DNA of 64,000 bases from Terrimonas ferruginea DSM 30193 (GTDB lineage Bacteria > Bacteroidota > Bacteroidia > Chitinophagales > Chitinophagaceae), in the NCBI RefSeq assembly GCF_000425585.1, contig NZ_AUDS01000019.1, forward strand, positions 62,001 to 126,000. The letters are read 5' to 3'. The translations under genes and the position numbers were made by a program. The notes below the pieces were generated by a model. That model made no database searches, was not told the DNA's origin, and saw nothing but the letters and a program-made list of their open reading frames with translations. Positions 34,047 to 42,799 of the stretch are shown in pieces. The first letter of the stretch is position 1. Every line of letters starts with the position of its first letter.

Positions 34047-34883
34047 TCAGAAGATCGTTTTGAAGAAAGCTTTCATGTCGTTCCACGAAGCGGTGTCGGC
34101 CGCAGCGTTGTAGCTGATGGGAATGCCAAACTTCTTACCGTTGGCCGTTGCATCAGGATTGGTAAACGCATGCTGCGCACCCGGGTAAGATTTGAATTCA
34201 TAGCTGGCACCCAGTGAATCGAGTTGTTTGCGGAAAGCAGTGATCTCTTCGGGTTTGATGAAGCCGTCGGCTTCACCGTGGCAAACGAGGATTTTTGCTT
34301 TCAATGCTTCTTTGGTGGTGGGGATCACGGGCAGGTTGCCGTGGAAACTTACCACACCATTCAGGTCTTCACCCAGACGCGCAATGTTCAGTACCATCGC
34401 ACCGCCAAAGCAATAACCGATGGCTGCTTTTTTGGAAGCATCGGCCTGCGCATAAGTGAGTGCCTGGTTCAGGGCTGCATCAAAACGTTTTTTCGCCAAG
34501 GGGGCATCTTTATAAAAAGCACCTGCCCACGCGCCCGCAGAATCGGGTGCTTCGGCAACTTTGCCGTTTCCATACATGTCTACCACGAATGCCAGGTAAC
34601 CAAGCTCTGCCAGTTGACGCGCACGGCCACGCACATAATCCGTAACGCCCCACCATTCTGGAATGATCAGCACCACCGGACGTTTGCCTTCAACGGCATT
34701 GTCGTAGGCTACATATCCCTGCATGGAAAGGCTGTCCGATTTGTAGGTTACGTTTTCTCCTTTGATATCTTTTGAGGCCGCCGTTTCAGCAGGTTTGTCC
34801 TGCTTGTTTTCATTATTACAAGCGGTCATTGTAGTCGCTGCCAACGCTATTCCGGCAGCAAACAACAGGCGATTGAATTGCAT
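34047..34883 (-). CDS. Dienelactone hydrolase family lipoprotein
   Basis: 278-residue alpha/beta hydrolase. The lipoprotein signal has Cys22 in TMTAC followed by a short linker. The triad of the dienelactone hydrolase family is visible: C158 in GYCFGG, D206 in GEADGF, H238 in GAQHAF. PEWWGV (75-80) is the usual oxyanion-side motif. The real substrate of such lipoproteins in Bacteroidota is unknown; chlorocatechol degradation is not implied. It is located alone between two repeat sites. Confidence 0.9.
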   Translation of the reverse strand: MQFNRLLFAAGIALAATTMTACNNENKQDKPAETAASKDIKGENVTYKSDSLSMQGYVAYDNAVEGKRPVVLIIPEWWGVTDYVRGRARQLAELGYLAFVVDMYGNGKVAEAPDSAGAWAGAFYKDAPLAKKRFDAALNQALTYAQADASKKAAIGYCFGGAMVLNIARLGEDLNGVVSFHGNLPVIPTTKEALKAKILVCHGEADGFIKPEEITAFRKQLDSLGASYEFKSYPGAQHAFTNPDATANGKKFGIPISYNAAADTASWNDMKAFFKTIF

Positions 34884-34948
34884 AGTTGAGTGTGTTTTTG
34901 TTTTGTAAAGTTAAGGCAAAAGGGAGAAGGCGTAAGGTGTAAGGGGGG

Positions 34949-35089
34949 AACAGCCGTATTAAGTATTAAGTAATAAGTTTTAGGTATTTTTTTGGCGTCT
35001 TTGCGTGAGATCGAAGCTACTAAGCTCAAGTAACCCACGATTCACCATTGACCATTCACCATTGACCATTCACGATTGACGATTGACGA
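34949..35089 (-). repeat. Composite heptamer repeat, site G (reverse orientation)
   Basis: Reading on the minus strand, seven TnGTnAn heptamers (35089 down to 35041), a unique middle segment, and four ACyTAnn heptamers (34985-34958) end in ACGGCTGTT (34957-34949). The whole has the same order as sites B and H but is inverted. The heptamers end one base before the ClC channel stop codon (35091). A further pair of GTAAGG-type units precedes 34949. Confidence 0.88.
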
Positions 35090-35090
35090 C

Positions 35091-36872
35091 TCACTCGTAC
35101 AAATCCGACTGTCTCGACAAAATCTCCCTGTATTTATTAAACAACATCGACTTGGATACAAAACCGCGGAATTTCTTTTCATTATCCAGCACGGGCAAAT
35201 ACCAGCTTTGTGTGATGTCGAATTTCTCCATAATGGTGTGCATGCTTTCCTGGTCGCTGATGGTGGCGGCAGGTTTTTTCAGGAGCGAACGCAACGTGGT
35301 CTTTTCAAAAAGATGCGGTTGGAAAAGTTTTTGCTTGATATCATTCAATTCGATCACACCGGCAAAACGGTCTTTCTGATCATGGACGGCGAAAATGTTT
35401 TTGTCACTGTGTTTGATCACTTCTACCAGTGCCGACAAGGGCTGGTCGATAGCGAGACTCTGATAAGCGGGTTGCAATATATCATCGAGGTTGATGGAGG
35501 TGAGGATGTTTTTTTCTTTTTTATGGGTGAAAATTTGTCCTTCGAGCGCCAGCTTCTTCGTTTCCATTGAGTAGGGCTCATAACTTTTTACAATAAAAAA
35601 AGAAATGGAGGAAACGATCATCAGCGGAATGAATAGTTCGTAGCCATTTGTGATTTCCGCGATCAAAAAGATAGCCGTGAGCGGACAATACATTACGCCA
35701 CTCAGCACGCCCGCCATGCCTACCAGGCTGAAATTGCCTTCCGGTACGCGAAACCAGTTGGTATTGTTGAGTAATTTGGAAAAGGCAAAACCGAGATAGG
35801 AACCCGTGAACAGGGAAGGTGCAAAGTTGCCCCCGTTACCGCCACTGCCAATGGTAATGGCAACCGCAATCGGTTTGAGTAAAAAGATCAGGATCGTAAA
35901 ACAAACAAGTCCCCAATCTCGGCCGAGTAATCCAAATAGTTTCGCTTTTTCGGTGATGGTATCCATTTGTCCGCTGGCCACCACCTTCACGCTTTCATAA
36001 CCTTCCCCGAAAAGAGGGGGGAGTAAAAAATACATGGTTGCCAGCATCACGCCACCGATCAGCGCTTTGGTATACCGATTGATCTTCCAATGCTCGATGC
36101 GGCTTTCGGTGCGTTTGAACAAGCGTGCATAGTACAATGAAACAAAACCACTGGCCACCCCAAGCAGAATATAAAACGGCACATTGTTGTAGTCGAAGGT
36201 TTGCTTGAGTGAAAAGTTGAAAAGAATGGCCTCTTCGAGGATAATCTTTGAACAGAGTACTCCGATAACGGAGGAGATAATGAGCGGGATAAAATAGCTT
36301 ACCAGGGTTTCGGCGAGTAAAACCTCCACCGCAAAGATTACGCCCGCAATAGGCGCATTGAAAATAGCCGAGATACCGGCGGCGGCACCGCAGGCAATCA
36401 ATAAAGACCGCTCCGAATAATTGAGGTCACTGATGCGGCCGAGGTTGGAACCGATGGCGGAACCCGTTGCCACGATAGGGGCTTCCAGACCGGCTGAACC
36501 ACCAAAACCAACGGTTGCAGAACTGGTGATGATATGCTGATAAGTGTTGCGGAGTGGAATGAAAGACGATCTTCGCGCGATCGACCGTAATACCATCGCG
36601 ATACCGCGTTCGATCTGGTCGCCAAAAAAACGGTGAATAATGAATACAGTGATCACCAAACCAACAGCAGGGAAAAATAAATAAGCAAACCGGGAAACCG
36701 GGAGTGTTTCGATCCAGTATTGCAGGTAGTGCACCAGCGTTTTCAATCCCACCGCCGCCATACCCGAAACGAATCCGACCAGTGAGGCAATGATCATCAT
36801 GAATTGTGGCCGTGTGACTTTTTCCCGGAGAAACTGAAGCAAATATTGATACAATTTCTTGAATCCCTGCAT
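35091..36872 (-). CDS. ClC-family chloride channel or transporter with CBS domains
   Basis: 593 residues. The membrane part (about 20-435) has the ClC signature regions: GSAGLEAPIV, with E130 at the position of the gating glutamate (GxEGP in the family), GSGGNGGNFAPSLFTG near 340-355, and AGVLSGVMYCPLTAIF. The cytoplasmic tail (about 455-593) is a pair of CBS domains (LAIDQPLSALVEVI; SMHTIMEKFDITQ) that may bind nucleotides. Retention of the gating Glu suggests Cl-/H+ exchange, but the ion is not proven. Its start at 36872 faces the start of cmk at 36984; the two are divergent and share a 111-bp gap. Confidence 0.9.
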   Translation of the reverse strand: MQGFKKLYQYLLQFLREKVTRPQFMMIIASLVGFVSGMAAVGLKTLVHYLQYWIETLPVSRFAYLFFPAVGLVITVFIIHRFFGDQIERGIAMVLRSIARRSSFIPLRNTYQHIITSSATVGFGGSAGLEAPIVATGSAIGSNLGRISDLNYSERSLLIACGAAAGISAIFNAPIAGVIFAVEVLLAETLVSYFIPLIISSVIGVLCSKIILEEAILFNFSLKQTFDYNNVPFYILLGVASGFVSLYYARLFKRTESRIEHWKINRYTKALIGGVMLATMYFLLPPLFGEGYESVKVVASGQMDTITEKAKLFGLLGRDWGLVCFTILIFLLKPIAVAITIGSGGNGGNFAPSLFTGSYLGFAFSKLLNNTNWFRVPEGNFSLVGMAGVLSGVMYCPLTAIFLIAEITNGYELFIPLMIVSSISFFIVKSYEPYSMETKKLALEGQIFTHKKEKNILTSINLDDILQPAYQSLAIDQPLSALVEVIKHSDKNIFAVHDQKDRFAGVIELNDIKQKLFQPHLFEKTTLRSLLKKPAATISDQESMHTIMEKFDITQSWYLPVLDNEKKFRGFVSKSMLFNKYREILSRQSDLYE

Positions 36873-36983
36873 TCTCTGTGATAACTGGTGAAGGGCAAAG
36901 ATAGGCTGTTGAGGATAAGGACAGGAAAAAATACACTACGAGAACAGGTCTCGCTCTTTTTTTATTATTTTGCCGGCTCATTC

Positions 36984-37670
36984 ATGAAGAAGATTATTGT
37001 TACGATAGATGGTTGGTCCAGTTGCGGAAAAAGCACCCTGGCGCGTCAATTAGCCCGCGAACTGAACTATGTGTATGTAGACAGCGGAGCGATGTACAGG
37101 GCTATTACGCTCTATTTTCTCCGTAATCATATCGACTGGACCGACGAGCGCGAAGTACATAAGGCGCTCGGGGAAATCCACCTCGATTTTCATTTCAATG
37201 AAAAAACACAGAGCAGCGAGATGTATCTCAACGATGAGAACGTTGAGTATGTGATCCGCGACCTGGTGATAGCCGAGAAAGTGAGCGATGTGGCGGCCAT
37301 CCGCGAAGTGCGCGAGTTTGCCGTGGCCCAGCAACAGAAACTCGGAAAGAAAAAAGGGATCGTGATGGACGGAAGGGATATCGGTACAGTCGTATTCCCC
37401 GATGCAGAAATGAAGATCTTCATGACGGCAGACAATGCCGTACGCGTGGAACGCCGTTTCAAAGAATTATATGAAAAAAATCCCAACGTAACCATCGAAG
37501 AAGTAAAGAACAATCTCGAAATGCGCGATTATATCGATTCACACCGCGAAGTAAGTCCCCTGCGTAAAGCGGATGACGCCGTGGTGCTGGACAATACAAA
37601 ACTAACAGAAGACGAACAGTTTAAGCTCGCCCTGGGTTGGATCCACGATAGAAAGAAAGCCGGAAAATAA
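36984..37670 (+). CDS. cmk: (d)CMP kinase
   Basis: 228-residue cytidylate kinase that phosphorylates CMP and dCMP. The P-loop GWSSCGKST (10-18) starts at the third strand of the family. YVDSGAMYRAITL (about 30-42) is the conserved NMP-binding segment, and DGRDIGTVVFPDA (near 128-140) is the signature. The length is typical. ATG 36984 is used because it restores the family N-terminus MKKIIVTIDG; upstream in-frame ATGs lie in the gap with the divergent ClC gene. It ends before a terminator at 37704. Confidence 0.95.
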   Translation: MKKIIVTIDGWSSCGKSTLARQLARELNYVYVDSGAMYRAITLYFLRNHIDWTDEREVHKALGEIHLDFHFNEKTQSSEMYLNDENVEYVIRDLVIAEKVSDVAAIREVREFAVAQQQKLGKKKGIVMDGRDIGTVVFPDAEMKIFMTADNAVRVERRFKELYEKNPNVTIEEVKNNLEMRDYIDSHREVSPLRKADDAVVLDNTKLTEDEQFKLALGWIHDRKKAGK

Positions 37671-37703
37671 ACGAAATAAGACAAGACACCGAACTCATAA
37701 AAG

Positions 37704-37729
37704 AAAAGGGAACCATTGGTTCCCTTTTT
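37704..37729. terminator. Bidirectional terminator
   Basis: AAAAGGGAACC (37704-37714) pairs with GGTTCCCTTTT (37718-37728) across a 3-base loop, between the convergent cmk and FKBP genes. Confidence 0.88.
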
Positions 37730-37751
37730 CGCTATAAGACGATTATAATAG

Positions 37752-38498
37752 TTATTGTTGACTGGCTTTTTTCACCTCAAGCAACTCTACTTCAAAGATC
37801 AGGGCTGCACCACCGGGAATAACGGGAGGGCTGCCTTGCAATCCATAACCAAGATTGTAAGGAATGAAGAGTTTGTATTTGGAACCCTGGTTCATCAATT
37901 GCAAACCTTCTGTCCATCCCGGAATGACACGATTAAGCGGGAAGGAGATGGGTTGTCCGTGTTTGTAAGAGGCGTCGAATTCAGTACCGTCGATCAGCGT
38001 GCCGCGGTAGTGAACGGTAACTGTGTCCTCAGCAGCCGGCTTAGGACCTGAACCCTGGGTGAGTACTTCGTACTGCAAGCCGGTGGAAGTAACTTTTACG
38101 CCGGGCCGCAATTTGTTTTTAGCGAGATAATTCTGACCTGAGTCGATCGCAGATTTGCTTTTTTCTTCCTGCATTTTGCTGGCGTAAGCATTCAGGACCA
38201 TGAACGAAGAGTTTTCGTCGATCAGGGTTGGTTTGTTGTTGAACACATCCTGCATGGCGCGGTTGAGCAAAGTGGTATTGATGCTGGTCATGTTCTGCAT
38301 CTTCAGGGAAGTGGCGATGTTGACGCCCAGTGCATAGCTGGCAGAATCGGAAAGGTTTTTAAGAACGACACCGCCGGTGGCAGGTTTTGCAGCAGGTTTG
38401 GTGGCGGGTTTGGTTGCTGGTTTCTTCACCGGCGTCTTTTGCGCAGCGGCAGAAAGTACGAGACCGGCAGATAAGGTAAAAAGGAATAATTTCTTCAT
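37752..38498 (-). CDS. FKBP-type peptidyl-prolyl isomerase, exported
   Basis: 248 residues. The signal peptide (about 1-19, ending SAAAQ) is followed by a low-complexity Lys/Pro/Ala linker (TKPATKPAAKPAT, 27-41) and an N-terminal helical dimerisation domain (about 45-135). The C-terminal FKBP domain (about 140-246) contains VHYRGTLIDGTEFDASY, GWTEGLQLMNQGSKYKL and the IPGGAALIFEVELLEV end. It would catalyse Xaa-Pro isomerisation of exported proteins, like FkpA or Mip. The KPAT linker is unusual. No neighbours in an operon. Confidence 0.92.
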   Translation of the reverse strand: MKKLFLFTLSAGLVLSAAAQKTPVKKPATKPATKPAAKPATGGVVLKNLSDSASYALGVNIATSLKMQNMTSINTTLLNRAMQDVFNNKPTLIDENSSFMVLNAYASKMQEEKSKSAIDSGQNYLAKNKLRPGVKVTSTGLQYEVLTQGSGPKPAAEDTVTVHYRGTLIDGTEFDASYKHGQPISFPLNRVIPGWTEGLQLMNQGSKYKLFIPYNLGYGLQGSPPVIPGGAALIFEVELLEVKKASQQ

Positions 38499-38591
38499 GT
38501 ACTAAAATTGAATGGCAAAAATATAGTCTGCCTTCCGATTCCGGCGTATAAATCCTTTAATTTTAGCGGCTGTTAACAAAATCACGCGATT

Positions 38592-39029
38592 ATGGACCGT
38601 TTTGTACGTGAATTACAGGTGCGTTGGTCGGATCTGGATCCGAATGTGCATCTGCGTCATTCTGTTTATTACGATTGGGGCGCATTCTGCCGGATCGAGT
38701 TTTTGAATGGATGTGGTCTTACGCCCGCTGTGATGGCCGGTCTATCGATCGGGCCGATCCTGTTCCGGGAAGAAGCCTTATTCAAGCGGGAGATCAGGTT
38801 GGGCGATAAAGTGACGATCGATCTGACGCTGGTGAAAGCCCGCGCAGATTTTTCACGCTGGTCGATCCGTCATGAGATTGTGAAGAATGACGAGACGGTG
38901 GCCGCGATCGTTACAGTAGACGGAGCGTGGCTGAATACAGCGAAAAGAAAAATTGCAATAGCACCGCAACAGGTAGCGGATGTGTTCAACCAGATACCGA
39001 AGCATGAGACGTTTGTGTGGGAGGAATGA
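38592..39029 (+). CDS. Acyl-CoA thioesterase (hot-dog, 4HBT family)
   Basis: 145-residue single-domain hot-dog fold. The catalytic Asp is in the motif RWSDLDPNVH (about 11-20), as in 4-hydroxybenzoyl-CoA and related thioesterases. YYDWGAFCRIEFL (about 25-37) begins the central helix and VTVDGAWLN ends the sheet. Long- or medium-chain acyl-CoA hydrolysis is plausible but unspecified. It is the only gene between the FKBP and exonuclease genes, and is followed by repeat site H. Confidence 0.87.
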   Translation: MDRFVRELQVRWSDLDPNVHLRHSVYYDWGAFCRIEFLNGCGLTPAVMAGLSIGPILFREEALFKREIRLGDKVTIDLTLVKARADFSRWSIRHEIVKNDETVAAIVTVDGAWLNTAKRKIAIAPQQVADVFNQIPKHETFVWEE

Positions 39030-39036
39030 GGGAAAT

Positions 39037-39171
39037 GTGCAAATGTGTAAGTGTGAAAATGTGGAAATGATTGAATAAATAGGCACCTTGGTTCGTGTAT
39101 ACACGAACCAAGGCAGCGAGGGATCGCTGTTATTACTTAAAACTTATTACTCAAAACTTACAACGGCTGTT
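39037..39171. repeat. Composite repeat, site H (octamer-palindrome-heptamer)
   Basis: Four exact octamers GTGCAAAT, GTGTAAGT, GTGAAAAT, GTGGAAAT (39037-39068) are followed by a perfect 28-bp palindrome centred on TTCGTGTATACACGAA (39086-39113). Then come four heptamers ACTTAAA, ACTTATT, ACTCAAA, ACTTACA (39135-39162), ending in ACGGCTGTT (39163-39171), just before the exonuclease stop at 39180. Confidence 0.92.
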
Positions 39172-39179
39172 TCAACTCT

Positions 39180-40544
39180 TCAAAACTTCCTCACACGCTG
39201 CGGGTACTTATCCGCATAACTATGCACCAGGTTGCGGATAAACAAATTCTCTTTATAAGGCGTCAGCATATCGCGTAATTGATCGATATCGCTGATCTGT
39301 ATATCGGAAGCGATATAGCCCATCGCCACAAATTCCCCTTTCCATACCAATATGCAGGATTGCTCCTGTGGTTGCCTTCCTTCTTCCACGATAACAAAAG
39401 AAGGACGTTCTTGCACGGAACGCATGGCTGCCCTTACGCGTTCATTGTAAGTGTACGCATCTTCTTCATGTTCGCAGGCGCCATCGCAGTAGCCGTCTTC
39501 CAGGCCCACGCAACGGTCGTTGCTGGTCTGGATAAAACACAACTTCGGACACAAACGGTATTCCTGTATCAGGCGGCGCAGCAATGTATGGCCTTCGGTG
39601 AGGTAATGGAAAGTATGAACGGCTTCGAGACGGGCTTTGTTTTTTTCAATGATCAACCGCTGATAACCATTGCGGTCCTCATAGGCGAAAATGCCATAAA
39701 GCTGCTCCTGTCTTTTTTGGGAATAGTTATAGATGGGCCAGCGTTTTTTGATTTCCGTTGATTCCAGTATCTGGGCCATTAGTTCGGTTGCACAAGGCTG
39801 GTAGGATATCTGGTGCGTATGCCGGAGAAAATTCTGTTTCTGCCGGCTCTGGCTGTTGTTGCTGAAATGGCTGTTGACCCGGTAGCGGATATTGCGTGCC
39901 TTGCCTACATAGATCACCTTGCCCTTGTCATCATGAAAATAATAAACGCCGGGAGTATAAGGAAGTTGATCAAATTGTTCCTTCGGCACATGTGGCGGCA
40001 GGATCGTTTCCTTGGAGTTCCGTTGCAGACTTTTAAGGATGAATTTTTCTTCATCACGCTGTAATAAATAGGAAAACAGTCTGGCCGTGGCAGCGGCATC
40101 ACCTGCGGCACGGTGACGGTCTTCCAGCGGAATGCCTAATGAATGACATAAATTGCCGAGACTGTACGAAGGAAAGCCCGGCGCCAGTTTGCGGCTCAAC
40201 CGGACCGTACACAGTTTTTTTACCTGCAATTCATATCCGCATTTACTCAACTGGCCCTTGACAAACGGATAGTCGAAGTTGACACTGTGTGCAACAAACA
40301 CACGTCCGTCCAGCAATTGATAAACTTGCTCTGCAATATCTGCAAACGAAGGCGCAGCTTCCACCATTTCATTGGTAATGCCGGTGAGCGCCGTAATGTA
40401 GCGGGGTATGTGCTGATGCGGATTGACAAGTGACTGAAATTGTCCCGTTACCTGCTGGCCATCGTGCAGCATGATGGCTATTTCCGTAATACCATTACCG
40501 GACGCGTACGACCCCGTTGTTTCTATATCCACTATCGCATACAT
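39180..40544 (-). CDS. DEDDh exonuclease fused to GIY-YIG endonuclease (Cho/UvrC-like)
   Basis: 454 residues from ATG 40544, chosen since YAIVDIETTG must begin the fold. The exonuclease domain (about 1-165) has D6 and E8 in DIETTG, a second block HSVNFDYPF (about 95-103), and the terminal HRAAGDAAATA (about 145-155). A GIY-YIG nuclease (about 205-290) follows with PGVYYFHDDKGKVIYVGKA. Residues 290-454 match the UvrC/Cho central region without HhH motifs. Such fusions replace stand-alone Cho-like repair nucleases in several phyla. It would excise lesions or trim damage ends (inference). Monocistronic. Confidence 0.88.
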   Translation of the reverse strand: MYAIVDIETTGSYASGNGITEIAIMLHDGQQVTGQFQSLVNPHQHIPRYITALTGITNEMVEAAPSFADIAEQVYQLLDGRVFVAHSVNFDYPFVKGQLSKCGYELQVKKLCTVRLSRKLAPGFPSYSLGNLCHSLGIPLEDRHRAAGDAAATARLFSYLLQRDEEKFILKSLQRNSKETILPPHVPKEQFDQLPYTPGVYYFHDDKGKVIYVGKARNIRYRVNSHFSNNSQSRQKQNFLRHTHQISYQPCATELMAQILESTEIKKRWPIYNYSQKRQEQLYGIFAYEDRNGYQRLIIEKNKARLEAVHTFHYLTEGHTLLRRLIQEYRLCPKLCFIQTSNDRCVGLEDGYCDGACEHEEDAYTYNERVRAAMRSVQERPSFVIVEEGRQPQEQSCILVWKGEFVAMGYIASDIQISDIDQLRDMLTPYKENLFIRNLVHSYADKYPQRVRKF

Positions 40545-40663
40545 GGTAAAAAAAGCGACAGCTAAGATCGTATTTTCCAAAATAAATTCCTAAAATAATT
40601 AGCAAAATATTGTTTTATAACGGATAAATTTTTTTTCCGGCCTAATCATCAAATCTTTGCGGC

Positions 40664-41608
40664 ATGCAGGATAAGTTCGACATGTTTCGCAACAGGCTGG
40701 AAAAAGTGTACAGGCATCTCTCCAAAACGGCAAAAAGGCAGGGTGTTACCTGCTATCGTCTCTACGACCACGATCTGCCGGAGTTTCCGCTGTGCGTGGA
40801 ATTGTATGAAGACAAATTATATGTTGCCGAGTACAAGCGCCGTCATAACCTGACCGACGAAGAACATGACAACTGGCTTTCGAAAGCGTTACTGGTGTTA
40901 TCGGAGATCCTCAGCGTTCCGGAAGAGCGTATTTTTCTGAAACTGCGTCAGCGCAAACCCGGACGCCTCGGTCAATATCAACGCCTCGAGCAGGCGCGCA
41001 ACGAATGGGTAGTGGAAGAAAACGGTTTGAAGTTTCTCGTAAACCTGAGCGATTATCTCGATACCGGGTTATTCCTCGACCATCGCCTCACACGCATGCG
41101 TGTAAGAGAATTAAGTGAAGGTAAAAAAGTGCTGAACCTTTTTTCCTACACCGGTTCCTTTTCTGTATACGCAGCGGCTGGCGGTGCTACACAGGTTGAT
41201 ACGGTGGATATGTCGCGCACTTATCTCGGTTGGGCGCAACGCAACCTCGCGCTGAATGGGTTTACCGATGAAGACCGTTACCGTTTCATCCCTGCCGATG
41301 TAAAGCAATACCTCCGCGAACCTTCCGATACGTTGTACGATATCATCGTACTCGATCCGCCCACCTTCAGCAACAGCAAACGCATGGAAGACATTCTCGA
41401 TATCCAGCGTGATCATGTTGTGCTGATCAATCAATGCCTCGACCGGCTCAATCCCGGCGGACACCTTTTCTTCAGTACGAACTTCAGAAAATTTGTGCTC
41501 GATACCGAACACATCAATGCCGCTTCGTTTCGCGACATCACGAAGGCGACCACACCGTTTGATTTTGAAGGGCGATTATTCCGCTGGTGTTATTATTTCA
41601 CGAGGTAA
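40664..41608 (+). CDS. rlmK: RlmK-like 23S rRNA guanine-N7 methyltransferase
   Basis: 314-residue SAM methyltransferase matching the RlmK half of the proteobacterial RlmKL fusion, here as a stand-alone enzyme. The SAM motif NLFSYTGSFSVYAAAGGA (about 158-175) and the catalytic block VLDPPTFSNSKRMEDIL (about 228-244) are characteristic. The C-terminal FFSTNFRKFVLD matches the family. It would make m7G2069 in 23S rRNA (E. coli numbering). A near -7 box AATCTTTG lies at 40647. Its stop codon overlaps the end of the convergent lipase gene by 16 bp. Confidence 0.88.
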   Translation: MQDKFDMFRNRLEKVYRHLSKTAKRQGVTCYRLYDHDLPEFPLCVELYEDKLYVAEYKRRHNLTDEEHDNWLSKALLVLSEILSVPEERIFLKLRQRKPGRLGQYQRLEQARNEWVVEENGLKFLVNLSDYLDTGLFLDHRLTRMRVRELSEGKKVLNLFSYTGSFSVYAAAGGATQVDTVDMSRTYLGWAQRNLALNGFTDEDRYRFIPADVKQYLREPSDTLYDIIVLDPPTFSNSKRMEDILDIQRDHVVLINQCLDRLNPGGHLFFSTNFRKFVLDTEHINAASFRDITKATTPFDFEGRLFRWCYYFTR

Positions 41609-42690
41609 TCTTTTTGCAGAAGATGCATATATGCGCCAAACACGTGATGGGTGAAGGGCTTATCAGGATTTTCGGGGTATAATTCATAATACCTGCTGTC
41701 AGGCATGAGGATGATGGGAGACCCTGCACGCATGTAATTGCCATCGTGTACATAGGTGGGTTCTTTCATACCGGGCAGCTCTTTGCGAAGGGCCAGCCTG
41801 AATAATTTTTTCCCAAGATATTTTTCATACTTGCGTTGTGCCTTGCGTGGCTTGCGTTCCATTTTGTTGTAAAGCGTATTGCCGACAAGCCGTACAAAGA
41901 ACTTTTGTTTTTTGATGGTCTTGGGCAGGTTCACAAATACGTTGGTGGGGTTCAGACTGTTGATGGTTTGAATGGAGAAGGGTGTTTCAGGTACCCAGTC
42001 TGCCGCGTTTACCACATTGAAGCCCCAGCCGCCGCGGGTGATAAAATCATAATCGTACGCATAGAACATGTTGCCAGGCTTGGGTGCCGCGCTGCAATAG
42101 GTTTTGAATTTTACATCGGCGGGTAAACGTCCGGCCTGTTGTTCGTAATGCAGGTAGGAGCGGAGCAAAAAGGAGATGGCGCCTCCCTGACTGTGACCGA
42201 AAATGTAAAATTCTTTGATCTTGTTTTTACTGTAATACTCGCGGATTTTATTCGCCACATCGGGTCCGAGATAAGCGAGTGCTACCGTCCATCCCACATG
42301 CACATTGGCTTTGGGATCTGCGGAAAGTTTATAGGAGAATTGCGTAGTGTCATTGAGTTGCAGGCTGCCGGTAGCGGGAATCATGGCCGCATAGAAATTG
42401 GCCAGCCAGCTTGCTTTATCCGCCACTGTTCCTCTTACGTCGATTACGGCCACACCGTCTTCGCGCAGGTACAATGTCCAGCGGTTTTTGAGGCCTACTT
42501 CAGGGGAACGGTATTCGAGATGATAAGGGTCGTGTGTAGTGAGACGGGCTGCTGAATCGGGAATACTCGAGCTGTAAAAAGCAAGCGATAAAAGCTGGGC
42601 GTATTCGCGGGCATCAAAGCCTGGTTGAATGGTTTGGGCATGGCTGCGGGAGAGCAGCAGGCATAAGACAAGGCAGCTGATAAAACGCAT
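41593..42690 (-). CDS. Secreted lipase family alpha/beta hydrolase
   Basis: 365 residues. The signal peptide (about 1-18, ending SRSHAQ) is followed by a class 3-type lipase fold with the nucleophile S167 in GHSQGG, an AVIDVRGTVADKASW segment (81-95) serving as the oxyanion region, and a region near 212-245 (AYDYDFITRGGWGFNVVNAADWVP) with a probable catalytic Asp. A catalytic His is likely near the C-terminus (FTHHVFGAYM). The lipase is probably periplasmic or secreted, and the acyl substrate is unknown. It runs convergent to the RlmK-like gene, overlapping by 16 bp at the stops. Confidence 0.85.
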   Translation of the reverse strand: MRFISCLVLCLLLSRSHAQTIQPGFDAREYAQLLSLAFYSSSIPDSAARLTTHDPYHLEYRSPEVGLKNRWTLYLREDGVAVIDVRGTVADKASWLANFYAAMIPATGSLQLNDTTQFSYKLSADPKANVHVGWTVALAYLGPDVANKIREYYSKNKIKEFYIFGHSQGGAISFLLRSYLHYEQQAGRLPADVKFKTYCSAAPKPGNMFYAYDYDFITRGGWGFNVVNAADWVPETPFSIQTINSLNPTNVFVNLPKTIKKQKFFVRLVGNTLYNKMERKPRKAQRKYEKYLGKKLFRLALRKELPGMKEPTYVHDGNYMRAGSPIILMPDSRYYELYPENPDKPFTHHVFGAYMHLLQKDYLVK

Positions 42691-42752
42691 GAAGAAAATT
42701 TACTTAAATATACGCGGCAAAAGGCTAAGAGGATGCGTGTTTACGCAAAAAT

Positions 42753-42777
42753 AAAGGGCGTACATGGTACGCCCTTT
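42753..42777. terminator. Terminator 3' of mdh
   Basis: AAAGGGCGTAC, loop ATG, GTACGCCCTTT: an 11-bp perfect stem, 23 bp from the mdh stop at 42800 (minus strand). Confidence 0.88.
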
Positions 42778-42799
42778 CGTATAAATATCAGGGAAAAGC

